Notes: a model not told the origin generated them from the sequence alone. DNA of 64,000 nucleotides from Erinaceus europaeus (GCF_950295315.1 NC_080172.1:83037118-83101117); one strand, 5' to 3'; positions 22,476-34,837 are shown, counted from the first letter of the stretch. A program made the numbers and translations.

Positions 22476-22798
22476 ATAGTAACCGTTCTTCCTCCTCCTA
22501 GTGATGAGAATTTTTAGGAATTAGTCTTCTAGGAATTTTAAAATATGTATTATATAGCAGTGTTAATGAGAGTCCTCACATTGTGTTTGATATCCTTAGT
22601 ATTTATTTAGCTTAGACTTGGAAGGTTGTACCTTTTGCCTATATTCACCAAATTCCTCCACTTGCCACCCGTTTACTGTAGTATAATAGACTTTAGACAT
22701 AGCTGAATTAGAGAAAGCACAACACCAAAGCTTCCCTCAGTCCAGTTGAAACTGGGTTTGAAAGTCAATGGTTTTTGTTTTTGTTGTTGTTTTTTTGT

Positions 22799-22977
22799 TT
22801 TGCATAACCACTATGCTATCTCCCCAGCCTGGAGAGCCTTTCTTTTTTCTTTTCTTTTAATACCAGAGCACTACTCAGCTCTGGCTTATGGTGGTGCAGG
22901 GGATTGAACCTGGGACTTTGGAGTCTCAAGCATGAGAGTTGCTTTGCATAACCATTATGCTATCAACCCCTGCCCGC
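22799..22977 (-). mobile_element. Two SINE-D pieces in reverse
   Basis: TGCATAACCACTATGCTATC at 22801-22820 is the head end of one copy; ACCAGAGCACTACTCAGCTC to GCATAACCATTATGCTATC (22862-22966) is a full second copy. Confidence 0.78.
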
Positions 22978-22979
22978 CA

Positions 22980-25785
22980 TTGTTTTTGTCTCAGGGATGA
23001 ATTGAGCTAAAACCTAGAAGCAAAGGGTATTTTTATGTCTTTTAATTCTGAATCTGCCTATTTTTAGTGTTTGGCATGGCAAGTTGACATTTGAGGTAGC
23101 AAGGGCCTTTTTAGTTCTGGGGTCAGAGTTTAAGAGTTTGATTTGGCAAGCCTGGTATCAATTTTTTTTTTCTCCATTCTTCCCCCCCCCCCCCTTTAGA
23201 GTGCTACAAAATCTGTAGACTATATTAGTTATCAGTCATCCTTAAAAGCCATATTAATAGCAGTTTGTTTAAGGTCCCATGAGACTGATCCTTAGTGGAA
23301 TTCTTGGGTTGTCAGGAACTATAGTTTTCAAATCTACATTCCTGTTATTTTTTAAAAAGTGTTTAATGTATCCATTAATGCCAATGTATCCTGGTTATGT
23401 TATTTTTAAATGTGGCTGTTCATCTAAGAAACTTTACACAAATATTATTTTCTAGGTTCCACTCCCACATCGGGCTACTCTATGTATTGGGATATTTAAA
23501 AATTACCATCATGATTCCAGTAGGCTAATAAGTTTGATTACTATTAAGTAATTAAGTACTCTGTAAGAGATCTAACCTGGCAAAACTAATGTCTTAAAGT
23601 CATTAAGTAAGTGTAGTATTCACAGTCTTAGAGATTTACAAAGCACATTTCCATTTTAAAGATCTGAATGGTTCTGTGTAATATGCTCAATTTTCATTTA
23701 ACTTAGAATTTTCTAAAGTACATTATCATGAATCTCTTCCTATATCATCTCTGTTTCTATTAACATCTGGCGGAAATCATGTTCTGAAACAATCTTGGAC
23801 ACATTTCCTGACCCACACCTGTGTGTAGTAAGATCGATCTCTAGGGATTAGAATAATACGCTGCCATTTTGGAACTGTTTTTGTGCTGTTTCCTGAGAGT
23901 GTTGGAAATAGATGGCTTATTATATAGTGCCATTTTATTAATAGGAATATGCAAGCTTTCTTCAAGGACACATGTGATGCTAGAAAACCTGCCTTGACAG
24001 GAGGTTCACCTCCTACGGATGATTCTTCAGTGACACTAGTCCTTAAAGTGAATCCCCTCTGTTTGTGTTAAGGGCGGGATTTGTTGTGTTTTGGGAATAA
24101 TCCTTGGTGATATCTGTTGCTGAGCTATGTCTCAATGTGGTTGAGTCTTGAAGGGAAATTATAGGAGCAATTACCCAGGATCATCTGGGCATGCCAGAAC
24201 TTGTAGGGCTCTAACAAAGGCTCAAAGGGGTCAGCCACTCAGAACTTGGCATTACGCTGCCTTTTAAAGCAAAGCAAACTTTGTTAGATGTATTTATGAA
24301 GTATGTTAGATGTAATTATAAAATATATATCTACATATGTAGAGAGAGATATTTATTAGCTTAAATATGATATCATGAGTTTTGTCAGTGTTTATTTAGC
24401 AGTTAACTTTGTACTTCAAAGGGAGAGTCTGTTTTTTCTCTTGCATTTCAAAAATATAGAAACAAAAATTTTTTAAAAAATATTTTCTTAAACATCCATT
24501 CTCAATTTTTCTTTATGATGACTACTTTTCTGCTTCGCACTGTTGATATTTGGAGTTAGTTACGGTCCCACAGATCTTTGATATATCTTTGCTTTTGATG
24601 GTTGGTATGGTGGAAAAGAATCTGCATTTGCTTTAAAAGCAGTGTGTTGAAAATAGAGGTCTCATCTATTCCAAACTGTCAAAACTCTTTTCTCAACAGC
24701 TGGGACATATTGAGTAACTTGGACCACCATGCAAAGCAAACTCTGTCAGATTTTTCCTGTTAAAGAATAAATAAATACCACTATGCAGGATCTGAGAACA
24801 GAAACAACTGTCAGAGTCTTGGTAATCCGCTAAATACATGTAAGGAATTGAGTTATGTCTGGTTTGTTTTTTAGAACACAGCAATGCTTTAAAGGTTTGC
24901 ACTGTGAAAATTGACTCAGAGTACTTTTTTGTTGTTTCTATTTTTATAGTCCAGATCAATGCTTTTAAGTTCTCTGTAGAAGGGATTGTGCTAACTTTTT
25001 GTACTCTTTAAGAGTACATTTTCAATAGATAGCCTTAGCTGATAAAGATGATTTGGAGTAGTGCTGTAATCATTTAGGTTAATGAACATAATAATAGTTA
25101 TTTAGTTAATACCTACTATATGAAATCCTTATTTTTAATATCCATGTAAAAACAATTTACTACTATTTTTATCTTTATGGCAAATTAGTGTGGTTAAACG
25201 GTGCCACTTAGATGTTGATAAAAGGCCAGGAGCACAGTGGTTGGTCTTTTTCTCTAGTTCTTGTTATTATTAGTTCTAGACAGTTGTATTCTGTAGACTT
25301 TTTGTGACTTTTAAAGCCATGTCTTAGAATGAAATTTTATTTATATCTGTCTTTTTAGGTGAGCAGAATTAGTACCTAGCCTTCTGCTACTTCTGAAACA
25401 GAGGATATTGTTATCTTTTTTCTTTCTTTGATTGATTACTATTCAGCTTTTGGCTTTGCCTTAAGTCACACAAGTTTGCTCTTTCATGAGTGGGAGCTTG
25501 TTACTTCCTCTACTTCTTATCAAATGCAATTTTATCTTGTAGGATTAGATGATATAAGTAATCCACTCTTTTTCTTTTCTCTAGAGCTGATACATGTATG
25601 TCATGTATTTGTTCAGTGTCTGTAAGCCAGGTGTCCTTTGGACAGTTGCATATGAAGTGTTTTGAGCAGTGTCTAGTTGCCAAGTAGCCTCACATGATTA
25701 GAGTCTATGGATGAACTGTCTAGCAGAATAGATACTAGTTCCAGTCGCTACTTAACACTTTAAATTGGTTTAGTCCAAACTCAGA
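22980..25785. other. Intron stretch with no recognised repeat
   Basis: About 2.8 kb apart from a C/T run at 23165-23198. I see no SINE, LINE or coding signal. The small open frames here (23777-23971, 24693-24959, 25428-25625) have no family look. Confidence 0.5.
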
Positions 25786-25802
25786 TAGACTGTAAGTTTA
25801 AA

Positions 25803-26029
25803 ATATACCTTGGAGGGAGTGGACAAGATAATCTCAGAGGACTCCTACTTTGCTTTGTGTGCAACCCAAGTTTGAGCCCCAGTACATCACGTGAGAGTAC
25901 TGTGTCACTGAGGATAGTAGCTAGCTTTGTTGCTGTAGTGTGTCCCCCTCTGTCTTTGAAAAAGCTGACCCAGGACAGTGAAGCCCCACTGAGGACAAAA
26001 GATGAGGAAAAAATAAATAAAATAAAATA
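25803..26029 (+). mobile_element. SINE-G-like copy, diverged
   Basis: GTGTGCAACCCAAGTTTGAG looks like a B-box region; the body ends in AAAAAATAAATAAAATAAAA. Confidence 0.5.
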
Positions 26030-26032
26030 CAT

Positions 26033-26178
26033 GAGACTGGGGAGATAGCATAATGGTTATATAAAAGACCTTCTTCTCTGAGGTACTGAAGGTCCCAGGT
26101 TCAGTTAGAACCATTATGAACTAGAGCTGAGCAGTGCTCTGGTAACAAAACAAAACAAAACAAAACAAAACAAAACAA
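26033..26178 (+). mobile_element. SINE-D with (CAAAA)n tail
   Basis: GAGATAGCATAATGGTTATA head, GAGCAGTGCTCTGGT end, then seven CAAAA units grown from the tail. Confidence 0.85.
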
Positions 26179-26499
26179 AGCTTTGGTATAAGAAAGTAAA
26201 ACATCTTACTTATATTGACTGCATGCTGAAATGGTATTTCAGATATATTGGATTAGATCAAATATGTTATTAAAATTAACAGTTTCTTTCTACTTTGTCT
26301 TAATATGACTGTTAAAAATAAATGTACATAATAGGCACTCTCTTGTGACTGGCATTATATTCTCATTGGACAGCAATGATCTAGAGTATGTTTTTATTAT
26401 TATTAAAAATGGTTTTAATGTAGTTTTTCCTTTGAAAACTCATTAACTCCTAACCAGAAGTATTGAAGTATGAGTTGAACGATCTTCTGGTAATGGTCA

Positions 26500-26690
26500 T
26501 TTATTTATTTGTTCACACATAACATAATAATGTGTTCCATACTGCACTAGATGCTGGATAAAGGGCACATTCCTGCTCCGGAAGAGGCTCATGACCTTGT
26601 GGTGGGTGTGTGTGGACAGCTTCAGTGTTTGGAAGGGCACTCAGATGACCTTTGAGATCCTTTCCAGCCCACTGCTCTGCAGATATTTGT
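26500..26690 (+). repeat. L2/MIR-type remnant
   Basis: TACTGCACTAGATGCTGGAT with AGGCTCATGACCTTGTGG resembles the old LINE/MIR block around a TGTGCTAGGCGCTGGGGAT-type core. Confidence 0.35.
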
Positions 26691-27311
26691 ATACCTCCTA
26701 ATAGCTTGCTGTCTAGAGGATTTAGAGATAATCATGGTATTAAAACATTGCACATCATACTTATTCCCAGTATTTCTTAGTCCATTTACTGTCAATCCTT
26801 TTATTTATTTATTTATTTATTATTTATTTTTTGTGTGGAGTCTGCAATAGGTAAACACTGTGCCTCTGTTCTTCATTCCAGGCAACTTCATTACCAGAAA
26901 TGCCTATTGTTTTGTGTAAATATGTTCTTTCCTCTCTGATTTCATCTTTTCACTATTAAAATTTACAGGGTTGCTTCTTACTAGTAACTCCTTAGATTCT
27001 GAGGTTACAAGCAGTGGTGTGTTAGTAACCTTGCTTTTTAATGTAAAAGGCATTTGCTAATTTTCCTTGTGTAAATATTCCCAGCAATGTGACCTTGGGC
27101 TTTCAAAATTCCTGAATATTTAACAGTTGATTCTTGAGATCCTGTAAGACACAACTCTAGGACGATTATGAATTCATTTCTTTCTCTTCGTCTGTCAATT
27201 TGGATTCTAGTTTACTTAAATTAAAACACCCATCTACTGTTTCTCTACCAAATCAATATTAAAAAAAAAATCCCAGTTGGTTTAGTTATTCAGATTTTTC
27301 TTTTATTTAGT

Positions 27312-27437
27312 TTTTAAAAAAATTTTATTTATTGGGGAGATTAATAGTTTACAGTCAATAGTAAAATACAGTAGTTTGTACATGTGTAACATTTCTCAGT
27401 TTTTCACATAATAGTTCAACCCCCTCTAGGTCCTATA
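27312..27437 (-). mobile_element. L1 3' end, antisense
   Basis: TTGGGGAGATTAATAGTTTA, GTTTGTACATGTGTAACATT and CCCCCTCTAGGTCCTA. Confidence 0.72.
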
Positions 27438-27512
27438 ATCATTTAGTTTTTTTTAAACAATAAATATTTGTGGATTCCACATTCCTCCTAACGTCAGTTA
27501 AGTGAACTTTTT

Positions 27513-27657
27513 AAAAAAGATTTTATTTATTTATTCATGAGAAAGATAGGAGAGAAAGAACCAGACATAACTCTGGTACATGTGCTGCCAGGGATCGAAC
27601 TCAGGACCTCATACTTGAGAGTCCAATGCTTTAGCCACTACATCACTTCCTGGACCA
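27513..27657 (-). mobile_element. SINE-C
   Basis: TTATTTATTCATGAGAAAGA, GGTACATGTGCTGCCAGGGA and TAGCCACTACATCACTTCCT. Confidence 0.87.
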
Positions 27658-28487
27658 CAGTTATGTGAATTTTTATAATTGCTTTACAGTGCCTCATGGT
27701 TTAGTTGACTGTTATGCTGAAAGCCACATTGAACAAGACAGAAGTAAAAGGGTTAGAAAGGGTTTAGATAGTCAGGTGTGGAGTGCAGATGATCAAGCAT
27801 GAAGTTGAGCTCAGTTTGCATTTGGAGGTTTATATTATAGGCAGCTGTTAAATGTAACATTAATCTTCTGTATGGGGGGGGTAGAGACACATGACTTATT
27901 CTTTAGTGAAGATGAAAGTCTATAGCATTTGCGAGTATTACCTTATCTCTTAAATGAAGAACATCTTGTGTCTGACTACCTGTTTAAAAGAGTAATGCAA
28001 TACAAGGTCAAATTATCATGACATAAGATTACGAGCTGTAGTTTTCCCAAGCTACAAGGGGTATGCAAACTTTTCCCTTCTATTGAAGTCTGTTTGATTT
28101 CATTGGTCTTTTCTGAACAAGGTGGAAAAATACATGTCCTCATTCAACTCAGTAAATATTTGGCTTAATAAAAATGAATGAATGGGTGTACAGATAAATG
28201 AGTGAAAAAGCAATCTAGTAGATAAGTAAACATTTGGGAATTTGCTGCTGTAAAAATCTCTGGGTGTTTTAAAAGTATCTAGCACATGGTGTAGTGACTT
28301 AAATCTTAAAAGCTCTTTGTAGCCTCTCTAAAATAATCTAGGTTAAATAAACCTGTTGTTTAATATCACTTGGCAGAGGAAGAGAAAACTACTTTGAGCA
28401 TTACTGCTTTTAGAGTTACTTAATTATAACTCTTTGGTAAAAATAGAAGGGAATCATCTTTATTTTTTCTTACTTTTCTTTTTGTTA

Positions 28488-28570
28488 GTGATTTAAAAAA
28501 TTTACAGAGTTATAGTATTTCAGGGTAGTTTCAGCCCATCCTCCATTGAAGTTTAGTGGCTCCCCCTACT
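28488..28570 (-). repeat. Diverged LINE 3'-end fragment
   Basis: TTAGTGATTTAAAAAATTTA matches the A-tail side of the repeat at 31783 and 63736. Confidence 0.4.
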
Positions 28571-28894
28571 TAACACTCCCCTACCTCTGTTCAACCTCCA
28601 GTAGCCACCATTGTTTAGAACAAAGGCCAATAAACTAGTCCCTCTTATCCACCCTCCCCTTTTTTTTGCATGTTCATTGTTTCTGTCTTCTCTATTCCAT
28701 ATATAAGTGAAACCATGCCATAGTTAAATTTTGCATCTTTATATAGGAAGAATGGGATCTTGGGTTAACCTAAAGAAAACGTTTCTTACTAGTGAAGATT
28801 GCACTTTTAGACTACTGAGTTAACTAAAGTGACTATATAATACTGTAAAGTTTTTTCTTGGCACGATATTCCAATGTCCTTTACTTAGTCTTAA

Positions 28895-29320
28895 ATGTTT
28901 CTTTACAAACATTAATTGGATATTTGTTTTGTGTCAGGCACAGTGACTAAAGAGACAATAAAAACAACAACAAAAAAAGAGGTATAGTTCTGGTCTTCTT
29001 TGCTACTGTTGGTACAAAGTCCTGTTAGGTTCCATTACACATAGAGGTAGAGAATCAAGCACACAGAGATAACATACCAAACTTCAGTTAAGTCTTATGA
29101 GAGGGGAAAAAAAAACAATTGAGGACCTAACATAGCCAGGCTGAGGGTAGAGGTTTTTTGTTTGTTTGTTTGTTTGTTTTCCCCTGAGACAAATGATCTT
29201 TGAGGTGAGATCTGAAGGATGAATAGGGTAACCTAAGCAAAGGTGAGTAGGAGAACCTGTGACCTACAAGTCAAAGGTTCTATGATGGGAGGAGCTCAGG
29301 GAAGGCTTCTGAATCAGGCA
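28895..29320 (+). repeat. L2-like ancient LINE remnant
   Basis: TGTCAGGCACAGTGACTAAA, then GAGGTGAGATCTGAAGGATG and CTCAGGGAAGGCTTCTGAA follow the order of the L2 3' region. A (TTTG)n run lies at 29157-29180. Confidence 0.45.
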
Positions 29321-29337
29321 TAGAAAATGGTGGGAGT

Positions 29338-29968
29338 GGGGGTTGGGCGGTAGCGCAGCTGATTAAGTGCAGAGACCCACCTAAAGGATCCCTGTTTCAG
29401 CCTCCTGCTCTCCACCTGCAGGGGGTCGCTTCACTGGCTGTGAAGCAGGACTGCAGGTGTCTATCATTCTCTTCCCCTCTGTCTTCTCCTCTTCTCTCCA
29501 TTTCTCTCTGTCCTATCCAACAATAACGACATAAATAATAACCACAACAACGATAAAACAACAAGGACAACAAAAGGGGGGAAAATAGCTTCCACTGGGA
29601 GTTGGCGGGTAGCGCAGCAGCTTAAGAGCAGGTGGCGCAAAGTGCAAGGACCAGCATAAAGATCCTGCTTCGAGCCCCCGGCTCCCCACCTGCAGGGAGT
29701 CGCTTCACAGGTAATTAAGCAGGTCTGCAGGTGTCTTTTTCTCCCCCTCTCTGTCTTCCCCTTCTCTCTCCATTTCTCTCTGCCCTATTCAACAACGACA
29801 TCAATAACAACAACAATAATAACTACAATAAAACAGCAAGGGCAACAAAAGGGAATAAATAAATATTAAAAAAAAATAGCCTCCAGGAGCAGTGGATTCA
29901 TGCAGGCACCGAGCCCCAGCCATAACCCTGGAGGCAAAGAAAGAAAAAAGGAAAAAAAGAAAAAGAAA
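29338..29968 (+). mobile_element. SINE-A with 3' module, split by SINE-A
   Basis: Outer copy from GGTTGGGCGGTAGCGCAGCT to AAAATAGCTTCCA, resuming at 29874 with CTCCAGGAGCAGTGGATTCA to ACCCTGGAGGC. TSD GAAAATGGTGGGAG at about 29322-29335 and 29971-29984. Confidence 0.92.
29599..29873 (+). mobile_element. SINE-A nested in SINE-A
   Basis: Starts GGGAGTTGGCGGGTAGCGCA, tail AAATAAATATTAAAAAAA. TSD is outer-SINE sequence AAAATAGCTTCCA / AAAATAGCCTCCA. Confidence 0.92.
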
Positions 29969-30768
29969 AAGAAAATGGTGGGAGCAGGGAGTGAGGAAGA
30001 AGAGGCTGGGAGAGGTAGGAAGGTGAGGATGTGAACTTCTCCTTGAGAGCAATCAGAAGTCAGTGACTTTTTTTTTTTAACAAAAAGCTGAACAGTGACT
30101 GGGTCAAATTTACTTTCGAAACCATCACTTTTGGTGCTGTGAAGAAAACTGATGAAAAAAGCCCAAGAATTGATGTAGAAAGGCTGTTGGACTAGTCTAC
30201 ACAAGAGATGGCAGTAGAACCAGAGAGAAATAAATGTACTCAAGAACCACTTAAGAGGTAAAGACTAGGGAGCATAGTGAAGGCAGGATAAAAGGAATAG
30301 CAGAGCTAACAGGACATCTGCATTCTAGCCAGAACTACTCACAGTTGAGATTGAGATGCCTTCAAAACACCCAACTGAAAATGTCACCTAGATGGCTGGC
30401 CATACTGGCCAGTAGTTTTAAGAAGTTTGTACTGAAGAGAAAAATCTGAGACTTAATTGGCAGATAGATAGTAACTGACATAAATGAGGCTGTGTAGGGC
30501 AGCATGTTCACTGTGTGTTGTCCCTCCTCCCAGCACCAAAAATGCCTTGGGGACCTGTTCAAAATGAAAAACTTCAGGCTATGCTTCTTACTTCATAATT
30601 CATTCAGCATTTTAAGAAACCATTCAGGTGATGCTAAGACACGCTAAAAATTGAGAGCCCCTGGTTTAGGTGAGAAGAGTTTGAATCTGAAATAGAGCCT
30701 TGAGGAAAGGAAGGCTAACTTAGAAATCTGGAATGTGAAGAATGACTTTGCAAAAGATATCAGGAAGA

Positions 30769-30868
30769 AAACAGCCAGGGTAACATAAGGGGAAAAATGG
30801 CCTCTAGGAGTAGTGGATTGGTGGTACAGGCACCTAGCCCCAGCAATAACCCTGGAGAGAAAAAAAAA
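30769..30868 (+). mobile_element. 5'-truncated SINE consisting of tail plus 3' module
   Basis: AGGGTAACATAAGGGGAAAA followed by GCCTCTAGGAGTAGTGGATT and ACCCTGGAG. TSD AAAAGATATCAGGAAG before (about 30752-30767) and after (about 30870-30885). Confidence 0.85.
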
Positions 30869-31782
30869 AAAAAGATATCAGGAAGGTATAATGTTTGGAG
30901 AGGTAGGAGGAAATTCTAAAATCCAAGTTAAGAGACTATTCAAAGGAAGAAGCTACTTTTTGATATATTAAATAAGATGGTGCTTACAGAATGTTCCCTG
31001 AACTTAAAATAGGCAATCCAGAAGGACAGAAAGTAGATTCATAATGGTCAGCTGGCCGAGGTGGGAGACTGGAGTGTTGATGCAAATGGGTGCTGAATTT
31101 CTTTTTGAGGTGATAAAACTGTTTTTGGAATTAGTGGTGGTGGTTGCATAACGTTGTGAATATACTAAAATCACTCAATTGTGCATTTAAAAAATGAATT
31201 TATTTAAAAGACTGTATTCTGGGCTTAGCAATAGGGAGACCATTGAGAGCCTTAGAAATGGATTGGATTAGGGTAGACATAGAACAGAGGCTGTTAAGAT
31301 ATGAAAGAAGAGAAAAATGGAGAAAGGAAAAGAAGTAATTCTTTAGAGATCTTGCCTTAAAAAGAGGAGAAGGAAGAGATTGCTAGCTGAAGAAGAAGCA
31401 GACTCACTGAGGCTTTGTTTGGCTTCTTTTAAAGATGATAGAGACCTGAAAATGTCTAAGAAGGATCCAGGAGAGATTTGGAGAGAGGGAAGAACTAATG
31501 GATTGTGTTGAATAATGATATAATCTCAGCTACTCTGAGGTTACTCGAGGATAATACAGCCTGGTGTTTTTCTACCCCTCTCCTTCATTCCCTATAACAG
31601 GTAGAAAATATTCCTTACAATTCAAGCATTAACACTGTGTGGGGTATGTATCCTGCTCCTTCCCAAGGGTCAATCATTCTCATTTTAGGTGACAATATTC
31701 TGACAATACTGGCAGGAAAAATTGATTGGGTTACAAAATGTGACATAATATTTTCCCCCCTAAAAATAGTTATTATTATCTT

Positions 31783-31900
31783 TTTGATTTTATTAGTGAT
31801 TTAATATTTGTTTACAAAATTACATGTCAACAGGAACAGGGATATAATTCCATACCATTCCCACCACCAGAGTTCTAAATCCCCAATCCCTCTATTGCAA
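31783..31900 (-). repeat. LINE 3'-end fragment, antisense
   Basis: TTTTATTAGTGATTTAATAT, CCATACCATTCCCACCACCA and GAGTTCTAAATCCCCAATCC. Confidence 0.55.
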
Positions 31901-31904
31901 GTCG

Positions 31905-32065
31905 ATTTTACTTATCTATTAATGAGAAAGATAGGAGGAGAGAGAGGGAGAGGGAGAGGGAGAAAGAACTAGACAACACTCTGGTACATGTGCTTCTGGG
32001 GATTGAACTCGGGACCTTATGCTTGAGAGCCCAATGCCTTATCCATTGTACCACCTCCCGGACCA
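31905..32065 (-). mobile_element. SINE-C
   Basis: TATTAATGAGAAAGATAGGA, GGTACATGTGCTTCTGGGG and CCATTGTACCACCTCCCGGA; the GAGAGGGAGAGG tract is slightly expanded. Confidence 0.88.
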
Positions 32066-32382
32066 CATAATATTGCTTTTTTAGGGTAAAATTATTTTTT
32101 AAATTTTATTTTCAATTTTATTTAAGTCAGTGCCTTTGTTCTAACTTATAGAAAATGTGTGACGAATCTTGAGTAATTACATGGTATTAATTATATGTCA
32201 CCTGCAAGTGTGAAGTTTCTATGATAAGAGGTAATTTTCCTTTCCATCTTTAGTTAAATCTTTGAATTGGCAGAAGGTATCCTGGGCTAGTGCAAAGAAA
32301 ACTTTTCTAACTAGTGAAGATTGTACTTTTAGGCTATTGAGTTAACTAAAGTGATCATAGACTATTGTAAACATTTTTCTTT

Positions 32383-32752
32383 TTTCTTTATTTATTCATT
32401 TATTCTGTCTTGTTACCCTTGTTTTATTGTTGTAGTTATTATTGTTGTTGCCATTGATATCGCTGTTTTTTTTTTAAATATTTATTTTCCCTTTTGCTGC
32501 CCTTGTTGTTTTTTATTGTTGTTGTAGTTACTATTATTGTTGTTGTTATTGATGTCACTGTTGGATAGGACAGAGAGAAATGGAGAGAGGAGGGGAAGAC
32601 AGAGAGGGGAGAGAAAGACAGACATCTGCAGACCTGCTTCACCGTTTGTGTAGCAACACCACTGCAGGTGGGGAGACTGGGGCTCAAACTGGGATCCGAA
32701 CGCCAGTCCTTGTGCTTTGTGCCACGTGCCTTAACCCATTGCACTACCTCCT
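32383..32752 (-). mobile_element. SINE-A with a doubled tail region
   Basis: The motif TTGTTGTAGTTATTATTGTT with CATTGATATCGC occurs at 32425-32463 and again, as a fuller version, at 32515-32570 before the body. One TSD GTA(A/G)ACATTTTTCT surrounds the whole (about 32369-32382 and 32753-32766). Confidence 0.82.
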
Positions 32753-32949
32753 GTAGACATTTTTCTTGACATGAGAGTCCAAGCCCTGTTTTTATTCCAC
32801 TGTCAGCTAAATACTTGGTTTCTTAGATTTAAAGATTATTTGCAACACATCTCATTTCTACCTTTTTTTTTATTACTTTTTTTTGTCTATTCTTATTCTC
32901 CCTGACCTAACTGGATTCTGTTCTTTAAAATTCATTTTGATTATTTTTA

Positions 32950-33235
32950 AATTTTTTAAAAAAAATTTATTTACTTATTATTTGCCTCCAGGGTTGTTAC
33001 TAGGGCTTGGTGCCTGTAGTATGAATCGATGGCTCCTGGAGGCCATTCTTTCCATTTTATTGGATAGGACAGAGAGAAATTGAGAGGGAGGGGGAGATAG
33101 AGAGGGAAAGAAAAAGACACTTGCAGACCTGCTCCTCTGCTGGTGGGGAGCCAGGGGATTGAACCTGGATTCTTTGTGAGCCCTTGCACTTTGTCCTATG
33201 TGTGCTTAACCTGGTGTACCACCTACTGGCCCCTT
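32950..33235 (-). mobile_element. SINE-A/B hybrid-like copy with 3' module
   Basis: TTGCCTCCAGGGTTGTTACT to GGCTCCTGGAGGCC (3' module), body TAGGACAGAGAGAAATTGAG, head CTGGTGTACCACCTACTGGC. Confidence 0.82.
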
Positions 33236-33521
33236 TAATTCTCTTTTTAGTGATAGATGTATAGATTCTTTTTGTCACCTTTAGCTTTTATGTCTTTTTT
33301 TTTTCTCCAGAGAACATACAACATGATTTTGTGTCCTTTCACCTTTAATAGGCTTTTCTGTGTCCATGTTTGAGACATGTTTGAGACAGGAGCCTCTAAT
33401 AATACAACGTCTTGTGCAGTATGGGAGACAGATTTTGGGGACTCATTGATTTACTGTAGCTGTCATGAAAATTAAATGTAATAATGCTTCTCTTGTCCCA
33501 AATTCTGAGTGTGTAGCCTTC

Positions 33522-33713
33522 TGCTTTTTTTTTTTTTTTTTTGTTGTTGTTGTTGTTGATAGGACAGAGAGAAATTGAGAGAGGAGGGGAAGATAGAGAG
33601 GTGAAGAGAAAGGTAGAAACCTGCAGACATGCTTCACTGTTTGTGAAGCAACCCCTCCGCATGTGGGGAGCTGGGGGCTTGAACTGGGACTAGGTGAGCC
33701 GCCACTAGGGCTC
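33522..33713 (-). mobile_element. SINE-A with truncated head
   Basis: T18 run, then GTTGTTGTTGTTGATAGGAC, body and CATGTGGGGAGCTGGGGGCT. Normal head is replaced by a short TAGGTGAGCCGCCACTAGGG stretch. Confidence 0.8.
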
Positions 33714-34202
33714 CTCTGCTTATTTTTCTGGCTTACATCAATTACTTTGTATCTTAATTCCATCAGAGGGTATGTCTATTCACAGTCTCTCCCAGTCTAG
33801 CAAGTCTGCAGAGGTGGGTTTTTTTTTTTTTTTCCTTGCCATTGGTAAAGTTTGTGCTAGGATATTCTTTGATGACATACTTCGTAGCTAGTCAGAAAAA
33901 GTTTGGTGCTTTTCTGAAAACTTATGTTTGCGAGTTTAGTTATCTGAATCTAGATGTGGGGAGATATATAATATATACTTGAAGGGAGTAAAGGAAACCT
34001 CCAATTCATATATATTCTTTTTAAGTTCAGCATTTCTTTTTATTTTTAAATTAAGTAATAGTTTTAAATCTAGGGTCTGTGAAGGAAGTTAGAGTTTGGA
34101 TGACAAGAAACACAATCTTTAAAATGTTCACTAACTTTATAACTTAAAATATCCATTATAAGGGTAGGAATAAAGTATACTAGCATTAACAATATAAATA
34201 GG

Positions 34203-34386
34203 TTTGGGGGGTCAGGTGGTGGTGCACCTGGCAAAGTACACATAGATCCAGGCTCAAGCCCCCCACCTGCAAGAGGGACACTTTATAAGCGGTGAAGCAG
34301 ATCTGCAGGTGTATTTTCTTCTGTCTCCCTCTCTATCTTCCCCTCCTCTCAATTTCTCTCTGTCCTATCCAATAAAGTGGGGGGAA
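34203..34386 (+). mobile_element. SINE-B/A copy
   Basis: CAGGTGGTGGTGCACCTGGC head, GGTGAAGCAGATCTGCAGGT, CCTATCCAATAAAG tail. TATAAATAG occurs on both flanks. Confidence 0.85.
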
Positions 34387-34464
34387 AAAACAACCAGTAT
34401 AAATAGCTTTGTCAAAACAATTCACAGTTATATATCTATTATATCTGATGAATACATCTTAAGG

Positions 34465-34615
34465 TGTTATTATTTTAATGTTTATTTTACAAGAGGTAGA
34501 GAGAGCAAGTGAATGAGAATGAGAGCATTGCTCCATCCTGTGAAGTGTTAGGGATCAAACTCCTGCATATACAACACTCTCTTAATCTGTGAAGCTACCT
34601 CCCAGCTGCATATCT
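34465..34615 (-). mobile_element. Diverged SINE, possibly C-like
   Basis: GGTAGAGAGAGCAAGTGAAT, GGGATCAAACTCCTGCATAT; CATCTTAAG-like flanks. Confidence 0.5.
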
Positions 34616-34837
34616 TAAGATCTCATCTATGTTCATCCCTTCTTATACTAGTTATCAAACTCACTACCAGATATTATTAGATAATAAAAATAACAATGCA
34701 TAGTCAATTAAATTGTTATAGCTGTATAAAAATCATACACAATATATAGCTATGATCAAAATTTATCTCTACCTAAACTTAATTTAGTCTTCTTCTATCC
34801 CTGTGTATTTTGTGCATTTAAAAATTGCTGTTCTGAT

